Assembly (NCBI GenBank): GCA_910585625.1
Contig: CAJUFQ010000055.1
Span: forward strand, 1-11,844
Length of the DNA stretch: 11,844 nucleotides
Direction: 5' to 3'
Source: an uncultured Lachnospiraceae bacterium
GTDB taxonomy: Bacteria > Bacillota > Clostridia > Lachnospirales > Lachnospiraceae
Of the stretch, positions 6,770 through 11,844 are shown piece by piece. Each line of letters begins with the position of its first letter. Position 1 is the first letter of the stretch. The position numbers and the translations under genes were made by a program. A model generated the notes under the pieces. The model did not search any database. It saw only the letters and a program-made list of their open reading frames with translations, and had not been told where the DNA came from.

Positions 6770-7112
6770 GTCCTACCGTAATCGTGGCAGGATGGAAAAC
6801 TTTACCAAAGAAGGCAAAACCGGATTTGACTTTGCGGCCATGAGCAGTCATTCCAAAATAGTGAATGCCAACCGAATGCGGATACACATGCTTGCGTACA
6901 ACTTATCCAATTGGTTCAGGCGGCTGGCACTTCCAGAAAATATGCGAAAGCAGCAGGTAGATACCATTCGCTTAAAGCTGGTAAAGATAGCAGCAAGAGC
7001 AGTCCGTTCAGCAAGATATATAACATTCAAACCGTGCAGTAGTTGTCCTTATAAAAAAGAATTCCCCATGACACTGGAGAACATCCAGCGACTGACTGTA
7101 CAGTTGGAATAG
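6729..7112 (+). pseudogene. IS1380-family transposase, C-terminal part in shifted frame
   Basis: This frame is open from 6729, but family-like sequence begins near 6762 (IIKSYRNRGRMENFTKEG). The Glu in RMENF is the expected third catalytic residue of the DDE triad. It continues with DFAAMSSHSKIVNANR and the Cys pair CSSCPYKKEF near the end, all typical of the IS1380 C-terminus. It has no ribosome site of its own. Joined to 5795-6769 it makes a protein of normal family length, about 440 residues. Confidence 0.85.
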
Positions 7113-7252
7113 CAGCGCTTGATGTACCTTGGCAGTTCAAAATGAATCAGTCAGATTCCACAGGGATAGTTTGCCCATTTTTGTGGATAGCCCGATTGAT
7201 TTCAGGAAAACTGGAATAAGGTTTTGCAGTTCGGAACATTTCTATATGTTCA

Positions 7253-7265
7253 TGAATAATTCAGG
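7253..7265 (+). repeat. right terminal inverted repeat of the IS1380-family element
   Basis: TGAATAATTCAGG, the exact inverted match of 5632-5644. The truncated ORF starting at 7419 finds its stop (TGA, 7261-7263) inside this repeat. Confidence 0.85.
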
Positions 7266-7419
7266 CTAAATACAAATTATGGCTTTTACTGCCTTTATCT
7301 ATCTGCGATTCGTTACATAGAACCTGTAACAGCGGATGCTCTTTGTAAAAATAAATTTGACCTAATAAAAGAAAGATTAATCCCGATTTTATCCGTTCAT
7401 TTAAATCATATTGCATCAT
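7261..7419 (-). pseudogene. 5' end of the IS-interrupted hypothetical gene
   Basis: The start is well defined: AGGAGG followed by TTAC and tandem ATGs at 7419 and 7416. About 51 native codons (MMQYDLNERIKSGL..., with LIFLLLGQIYFY possibly a buried helix) run to the IS boundary at 7266, after which the frame stops within the IS repeat. With the element removed, codon 52 becomes GAT, formed from base 7266 plus 5631-5630. The frame then continues DKLYYERGK... for 14 codons into the ATG at 5590. The combined protein would be about 218 residues, or about 290 if the TAA at 5129-5131 is a later mutation. Function is unknown. Confidence 0.6.
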
Positions 7420-7443
7420 GTAACCTCCTAATTTTATTGACAA

Positions 7444-7829
7444 TATGTCTTCATAAATATCTGTGTTTCTTTCAGCAGTTATCTGTCATTTGCCAAATAA
7501 TTTTCCAGAAAATAATACACCCTCAAATACTACGCTTTCATCATCTAAGATTCTCCCTCCATTTAATCTATTTTGCGTCTATTCTCATATATGTAATTAA
7601 CATGACGGAACCCTTAGGAATGCCTGCAGAACTCCTCCTGCATACCCGCCCAATCCTGAACCTGATATCCATTCCGTTTGCATTCATTAGCAGTTTGCAC
7701 AAACAATTCTCACAACAGTTTCCACTTTTTATTATATTTATGGCAAAAATATTTAAATATATCTTTATTTTAAATATATATTTAGTACAACATGCACAAG
7801 CAAAAGTGTTTGGAAAATATCATTTATAT
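7444..7829. other. AT-rich intergenic region without a convincing gene
   Basis: Nothing certain is seen here. The plus-strand open frame is Phe/Ile/His-rich, lacks a ribosome site and looks like chance in AT-rich DNA. The minus strand has a 39-codon open stretch (start near 7684, containing RFRIGRVCRRSSAGIPKG) without a ribosome site, possibly decayed coding DNA. TTTAAATATAT occurs twice (7752-7762 and 7769-7779), in an AT-rich stretch just upstream of the mcp promoter candidate. Confidence 0.4.
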
Positions 7830-7830
7830 A

Positions 7831-7858
7831 TTGCTTTTTTATCGAAAAGTACTATAAT
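7831..7858 (+). promoter_or_regulatory. candidate sigma-A promoter for the chemotaxis receptor gene
   Basis: A perfect -10 TATAAT (7853-7858) is preceded after 16 nt by TTGCTT (7831-7836), a partial -35 match. An A/T-rich stretch upstream could act as an UP element. The leader would be about 110 nt and contains CATTTCC/GGAAAATG and TTCAG/CTGA hairpins. No motile-type sigma-28 promoter was seen. Confidence 0.45.
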
Positions 7859-7975
7859 AGAGGTATAGTGTTTGTTGTCATTTCCGGATATAGGAAAATG
7901 AAAGCAAAGTACCTGAATCACTTTCCTGTGTTCAGAAATAACTGACGTAATTTTACTAAAGGGGGCGCATTACAA

Positions 7976-9682
7976 ATGAATTTTGAAGTGAACATAGAAA
8001 AACGCCTGACTCAGTCGTTTTTCAAGATTGCAACGATTATGGCGGCAGTGGTGGTTTTAGCTCTGATTTCCTTAATTTTTCTGTCAAGCCGTTATTCCCA
8101 CGCATTGAAAAATTATGGGTTTGCACAGGGCGACATCGGAACGGCAATGTTTGAATTTGCGGACATCCGCTCTTCCCTGCGCGCGGCAATCGGATATGAC
8201 GATGCAGATGCGATTGAAACTGTCGTTGCACAGCACAGTGAGCTGAAAGCTAAATTCGAGGAATCTTTTGCTAAGATAGAGCAGACTATCGTATCAAAAG
8301 ACGGAAGGGCTACATATGACGAGATTGAGGCGGAACTTGCCTCGTACTGGGAGCTTGATGACGAGATTATGGCGCTTGGGGCCACAACGGACAGGGAACT
8401 CTGCAAGCAGGCACAAGAAATTGCCCTCGGCGAGCTTGGTCCCATATATAATAGCATTTATGAAAAACTAGACTCCCTTCTGGAAGTTAAGGTTACCGAA
8501 GGAAACAAACTATCCGCAACGCTGGCAGTTACAATGTGGGTTTTGATTGTCCTGATTATTGCCGTGATTATTTCTACGATGGTGCTGACCACCAAGCTTG
8601 GCAAAAAAATTTCCAAAAGAATTTCCGATCCCCTTGGCAGCCTCGGAAATCGTTTCAAGACCTTTGCTGACGGCGAGCTTACCTCTCCTTTCCCTCTGAT
8701 TAAGACAGGCGATGAAATAGAGGCTATTGAAAAAGACGCCATGGAAATGGCTGAAAAGTTAGATGAGATTATTTTTGATATCGAGGAAGTACTGCGCGAG
8801 ATGGCGAACGGTAATTATGCCGTCAAGTCCAATGCCAAAGACCGTTACACTGGCGATTTCCAAAAACTGTACGTGTCGATGCGTGAATTGAGGAACCAGA
8901 TGTCAGAGACATTGTTATCTATTGGGGATGTTTCCACGCAGGTATCCGCTGGTTCCGACTCTCTTGCCCAGGCCTCACAGGCGCTCGCGGAAGGAGCAAC
9001 AGACCAGAGTATCTCTGTACAAGAACTTCATGAGACGATTACAAATGTGACCACTAATATGGAGGTCGGCGTTAAGAACGCAGATGAATCTTATGAGAAA
9101 GCACAGCTTTACGCGAGCGAGGCTGACAACAGCCGTCAGGAAATGAACAGCATGATGGTTGCCATGGAGCGCATCAATGCAGCCTCCACAGGCATTGGCA
9201 ATATTATTTCCGAGATTGAATCTATTGCCTCTCAGACTAACCTCCTGTCATTAAATGCTTCTATCGAGGCAGCCCGGGCAGGGGAATCCGGCCGCGGCTT
9301 TGCCGTTGTTGCCGATGAAATCAGGGAACTGGCAAACCAGAGCGCACAAGCTGCCGTCGACACCAGGGAACTGATTGAGAAATCCATCAACGAAGTTGCA
9401 GAAGGCAACCGCGCGGCAGAGAACGCCTCCAATGCCATTGAATCCGTAATAGAGGGCATTAAGGAAACCGCAGACTTCTCTAAGAACCTGAAGATGATGA
9501 TGGAAGAGCAGACGGAATCCATGCGGCGCGTAGAATCCGGAATCAATGTGATTTCAGAAGTAATCCAGAGTAATGCTGCTACCGCCGAAGAATCTGCGGC
9601 AACCAGCGAAGAATTATCTGCACAGGCATCCGTATTAGATGAGCTTATCGGCAAATTCGTGCTGCCTGACAGGGATCAATAA
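7976..9682 (+). CDS. methyl-accepting chemotaxis protein
   Basis: This is a membrane chemoreceptor that signals to CheA/CheW. The 568 residues show a short cytoplasmic N-terminus, TM1 at about 16-37, an extracytoplasmic helical ligand-binding region at about 38-180 (four-helix-bundle type, no obvious PAS or Cache motif), TM2 at about 183-205, and a HAMP domain at about 206-262. A second HAMP-like segment follows at about 263-315. The coiled-coil signalling domain has the highly conserved tip ESIASQTNLLSLNASIEAAR (about 414-433) continuing AGESGRGFAVVADEIRELA. Gln/Glu-rich methylation-type heptads lie on both arms. There is no C-terminal CheR-binding pentapeptide. The start ATG has AAAGGGGG about 10 nt upstream. 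No chemotaxis or flagellar gene is adjacent, so it is a stand-alone receptor. The ligand cannot be deduced. Confidence 0.95.
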   Translation: MNFEVNIEKRLTQSFFKIATIMAAVVVLALISLIFLSSRYSHALKNYGFAQGDIGTAMFEFADIRSSLRAAIGYDDADAIETVVAQHSELKAKFEESFAKIEQTIVSKDGRATYDEIEAELASYWELDDEIMALGATTDRELCKQAQEIALGELGPIYNSIYEKLDSLLEVKVTEGNKLSATLAVTMWVLIVLIIAVIISTMVLTTKLGKKISKRISDPLGSLGNRFKTFADGELTSPFPLIKTGDEIEAIEKDAMEMAEKLDEIIFDIEEVLREMANGNYAVKSNAKDRYTGDFQKLYVSMRELRNQMSETLLSIGDVSTQVSAGSDSLAQASQALAEGATDQSISVQELHETITNVTTNMEVGVKNADESYEKAQLYASEADNSRQEMNSMMVAMERINAASTGIGNIISEIESIASQTNLLSLNASIEAARAGESGRGFAVVADEIRELANQSAQAAVDTRELIEKSINEVAEGNRAAENASNAIESVIEGIKETADFSKNLKMMMEEQTESMRRVESGINVISEVIQSNAATAEESAATSEELSAQASVLDELIGKFVLPDRDQ

Positions 9683-9700
9683 TAAACGGATAATATATGT

Positions 9701-9750
9701 TGGGGCTGTTGCAAAAGTAGATTGAATAATCTACTTTTGCAACAGCCCCA
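9701..9750. terminator. perfect 23-bp-arm palindrome between convergent genes
   Basis: The arms TGGGGCTGTTGCAAAAGTAG+ATT (9701-9723) and their exact complement (9728-9750) are separated by GAAT. It lies 18 bp after the mcp stop and about 50 bp beyond the end of the response-regulator gene, where a bidirectional terminator would be useful. Neither side has a strong T-run. The GGGGCTGTTGCAAAAG end also resembles terminal repeats of several insertion-sequence families, so a MITE-like origin is possible. Confidence 0.6.
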
Positions 9751-9802
9751 TTTCATCAAATAATACAATTTTATTATGAAGATAACAGTATTAAAAATTT
9801 CT

Positions 9803-10522
9803 TTAAAGCCCTTTCATCATGCGTGTGGACATCAAGCAAGTTTCTCCGTTGGCAAAATAGATGATTCGATTTTTAGTGTCAACTTCTTTTATATTATTTT
9901 TGTTTACCAAAAATGCCCGATGGCAACGCACAAAATTGCTGTCCAATACGCCTGTTAGTTCTTTTAAGGTGCTGGGAAATTCAATCTGGCGGTCTTTTGC
10001 ATGGAGAATGACTTTATGGATATTGATGGAGGTTTCAAAAAATAAAATATCATCATAATCTACGCTGATTTTTCGTCCGCTAACTTCAACGGTATAGACT
10101 TTGTGTGTCTTGTTGGTTTGGAGCGTATGTCGTTCCATTGCATTTAATAGACATTCTCTGAGTTTCACTTTCGCTTCGGCAGGGTTGTCTTTTAATACAA
10201 AATCCATCGCCTCCACCCGATACTGAAACGTCATATAGCTCAGTTCTGAATGTGCTGTTATAAATATGATGAAACCACGGGGGTCATACAATCTAATTTG
10301 CTGTGCCAACTTCATCCCATTCATGTTGCTGTTCAAGTCAATATCAAGGAAATAAATGCCTGTGTTCTGACTGGTCTTGACTTTTTCCAACAACATATAA
10401 GGGTCTCCTGTATCTAAAGCAAGCTTCATATCTAATTCTTCTATCAGAACGGTATTTTGAATGATTTTCACAACAGTCCGCCGCTGTGCGTCATTGTCTT
10501 CGCATACAAAGATGTCCAGCAT
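9803..10522 (-). CDS. AgrA-like LytTR-family response regulator
   Basis: This is a transcription regulator of the accessory-gene-regulator (peptide quorum-sensing) type. Residues 1-125 form a receiver with the acidic pair in FVCEDN, the phosphorylation site Asp60 in YFLDID, and ITAHSEL with K111 in FVLKD. Residues 140-239 form a LytTR DNA-binding domain with DYDDILFFETS and RQIEF.STLKEL. It also has FVRCHRAFLVN, where Cys200-His201 align with Cys199-His200 of Staphylococcus aureus AgrA, recalled as redox-sensitive and DNA-contacting residues. It resembles S. aureus AgrA along its whole length (239 versus 238 residues). It starts 6 nt after the kinase stop, with its ribosome site (AAGGAA) inside the kinase end, so the two are co-transcribed and probably coupled. 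Confidence 0.93.
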   Translation of the reverse strand: MLDIFVCEDNDAQRRTVVKIIQNTVLIEELDMKLALDTGDPYMLLEKVKTSQNTGIYFLDIDLNSNMNGMKLAQQIRLYDPRGFIIFITAHSELSYMTFQYRVEAMDFVLKDNPAEAKVKLRECLLNAMERHTLQTNKTHKVYTVEVSGRKISVDYDDILFFETSINIHKVILHAKDRQIEFPSTLKELTGVLDSNFVRCHRAFLVNKNNIKEVDTKNRIIYFANGETCLMSTRMMKGL

Positions 10523-10528
10523 ATGATG

Positions 10529-11824
10529 TCATTCCTTTCTTTCAGTAAGTTCTATATGTTGTATGAAACAGTTGCATTTCATTGTCGTTTCCAATAGCAC
10601 ATTGTCATAAGAACTGATGATTTTCTGGGCGTTCCAAAGCCCGATTCCTTGATGCCCGGCTTTTGTACTAAAACCTTTTTGCTTTAAGTTATGTAGCATT
10701 AAACCGTTATCCCGAAAACAGTTGCTTATGATGATTGATACGCCAGCTTTATTTTGAATAATATTCAAGCCTATTTGCGGCTGTTCTGTCTCCAATGTGG
10801 CTTCAATCGCATTGTCTAAAAAGATTCCCAGCATTCTGGCAAGGTCTACCGTATCTATCAGAAAACTTTCCACTTTGTCGGGAATATCAATGGTGATATC
10901 AACCCCCGATTCATGAGCGTAAATCATTTTCGCAGAGAGCAGGCTTTTGATTTCCAACACACCGATGTTGCTAAGCTGGTTCAGCTTATAATCTCCTTGA
11001 GTAATCAGATTTTTCGTTGGGAAGATTTTGCTGTCAAAAAAAATTTTTAATCTATCCAGATCACCATCTTCAATATAACCAGAAAGAGAGAGCAGAATAT
11101 TAACATAATCATGCTTAAAGGAGCGCAGGCTGTTATACATAGCTTCTAAATTCCGAGTGTAGTCCTGTAAGTCCTGCAATGCTTTCTGCTTTGCTTCGGT
11201 CTGTATCTGTTCCAGATAGGAGTGGCGCATAGCCAGAAATAAAAAACACATCACAAGCAGATACCCCGAAATATGTAGGGCATTATTGTATATCATTCTG
11301 CCGATAGAGCCGTTCTGTCCTGGAATCAAATTATCAAACAGATAGATGGTTATAAGGAGCAGTAATGCAGCATCTATCACATACCATGTCTGCGGAAGAC
11401 GCAAAATGCCTTTGCCAGACAGGAATACTTTTTTCAGCAGCTTGCCGAAAAGCAGCGTAATCCAATAAAACAGAAAAACATAAATCAAACTGACGCCAAA
11501 AGAAAAGTACCACTCATTTGATAAAGGTGAGGGAATCAGTGTATAAAGAAAAATTGTCAGCAAATTCTCTGTCAAAACGGCAAGCACACATCCAATCATG
11601 CCCATAAAAACATTCTGTGGCGCGGTGTCTCGGCAAGTAACCAGTCCATAAATACATACCGCCACCAGAATACCGAACAGGCCGTATGGAATACAAGAGA
11701 GGAGCGTTATAGGCATTCCAGCAACCAACAGCAGCATATAAAGCACACTAAACGCTTTGAAGTTCATATGCCGAGGCCATACATTGCGAATAGCAAGGGA
11801 AAGCCGAAAAAAAGATAGTAGCAT
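10529..11824 (-). CDS. AgrC-like sensor histidine kinase
   Basis: This membrane kinase is the partner of the downstream response regulator. The 431 residues show about six transmembrane segments in the first 200 (roughly 24-41, 46-66, 74-96, 107-128, 146-165 and 183-199), as in peptide-pheromone receptors. A coiled-coil linker follows, then the HPK10-type phospho-acceptor box SFKHDYVN with His238, and a GHKL ATPase domain with the N-box FLDNAIEA (Asn338) and G-box GHQGIGLWNAQ. The start at 11824 is preceded by GAAGGAA about 9 nt upstream, so the gene appears complete. Four-gene agr loci also contain agrB and agrD; neither is inside the window, and only 20 bases remain upstream. The signal is inferred to be a small peptide. 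Confidence 0.9.
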   Translation of the reverse strand: MLLSFFRLSLAIRNVWPRHMNFKAFSVLYMLLLVAGMPITLLSCIPYGLFGILVAVCIYGLVTCRDTAPQNVFMGMIGCVLAVLTENLLTIFLYTLIPSPLSNEWYFSFGVSLIYVFLFYWITLLFGKLLKKVFLSGKGILRLPQTWYVIDAALLLLITIYLFDNLIPGQNGSIGRMIYNNALHISGYLLVMCFLFLAMRHSYLEQIQTEAKQKALQDLQDYTRNLEAMYNSLRSFKHDYVNILLSLSGYIEDGDLDRLKIFFDSKIFPTKNLITQGDYKLNQLSNIGVLEIKSLLSAKMIYAHESGVDITIDIPDKVESFLIDTVDLARMLGIFLDNAIEATLETEQPQIGLNIIQNKAGVSIIISNCFRDNGLMLHNLKQKGFSTKAGHQGIGLWNAQKIISSYDNVLLETTMKCNCFIQHIELTERKE

Positions 11825-11844
11825 TTCAATATATTCCTTCTTTC

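Larger units (their letters stand above)
5632..7265 (+). mobile_element. IS1380-family insertion sequence, 1634 bp
   Basis: Perfect 13-bp terminal inverted repeats CCTGAATTATTCA (5632-5644) and TGAATAATTCAGG (7253-7265) enclose a transposase of the IS1380/DDE type. The ends begin with CC and the length of about 1.6 kb is typical of the family. The flanking four bases (TTAT on the left, CTAA on the right) are not a perfect duplication. About 150 bp of non-coding DNA lies inside each end. The element interrupts a minus-strand gene. Confidence 0.9.

Noticed and set aside
7437..7868. 143-codon plus-strand frame rich in Phe, Ile and His
   Set aside because: It has no ribosome site, low-complexity AT-driven composition and overlaps the mcp promoter; probably chance.
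7866..7975. Cyclic-di-GMP riboswitch upstream of the chemotaxis receptor
   Set aside because: A GCAAAG stretch is present, but the paired GGNCAAACC/GNRA-receptor arrangement and the second conserved stem of the class I motif are missing, and no class II signature was found.
9232..9654. 140-codon minus-strand frame inside the chemotaxis receptor gene
   Set aside because: Ser/Ala-rich shadow of the coiled-coil signalling domain with no initiation signal.

Overview
The window looks like a chromosomal segment of an endospore-forming Clostridia member, most likely Lachnospiraceae-like. The reasons are a spoIIID gene with a sigma-E-type promoter, a T-box leader on an amino-acid gene, GGAGG-type ribosome sites with some TTG starts, and an AgrC/AgrA-type two-component pair. 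This placement is inferred from gene content; no species can be named from the sequence alone.

Layout, left to right. (1) 146-1687, minus: guaA (GMP synthase), with a TTG start and its own sigma-A-like promoter at 1764-1792. (2) 1816-3822, minus: a leuA-type 2-isopropylmalate synthase whose single reading frame continues into a complete AraC-family DNA-binding domain, an unusual enzyme-regulator fusion. A T-box riboswitch leader (about 3870-4315) precedes it, and a 33-bp tandem repeat sits inside that leader. The ribosome site falls just after the T-box terminator and fixes the start at 3822. (3) 4412-4672, minus: spoIIID, the mother-cell sporulation regulator, starting at a TTG behind a sigma-E-like promoter (4703-4732). 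(4) 4913-7419: an unrecognised minus-strand gene cut by a 1634-bp IS1380-family insertion sequence (5632-7265, 13-bp terminal inverted repeats, frameshifted transposase). Precise removal of the element rejoins the two gene pieces in one open frame. A TAA then separates this from a further in-frame 66-codon ORF. (5) 7444-7975: AT-rich intergenic DNA holding the likely mcp promoter. (6) 7976-9682, plus: a two-transmembrane methyl-accepting chemotaxis protein. (7) 9701-9750: a perfect 23-bp-arm palindrome between convergent genes. (8) 9803-11824, minus: an AgrA-like LytTR response regulator preceded by an AgrC-like sensor kinase, with no agrB/agrD inside the window.

How the parts relate. guaA, leuA-araC and spoIIID each appear to be transcribed from their own promoter on the minus strand. 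leuA-araC may sense leucine supply in two ways: tRNA charging through the T-box, and possibly leucine itself through the enzyme's regulatory domain joined to a DNA-binding module. The Agr-like pair probably senses a secreted peptide encoded elsewhere. The strongest candidate for something undescribed is the LeuA-AraC fusion under T-box control. The IS-split gene and the repeat-expanded T-box are secondary.
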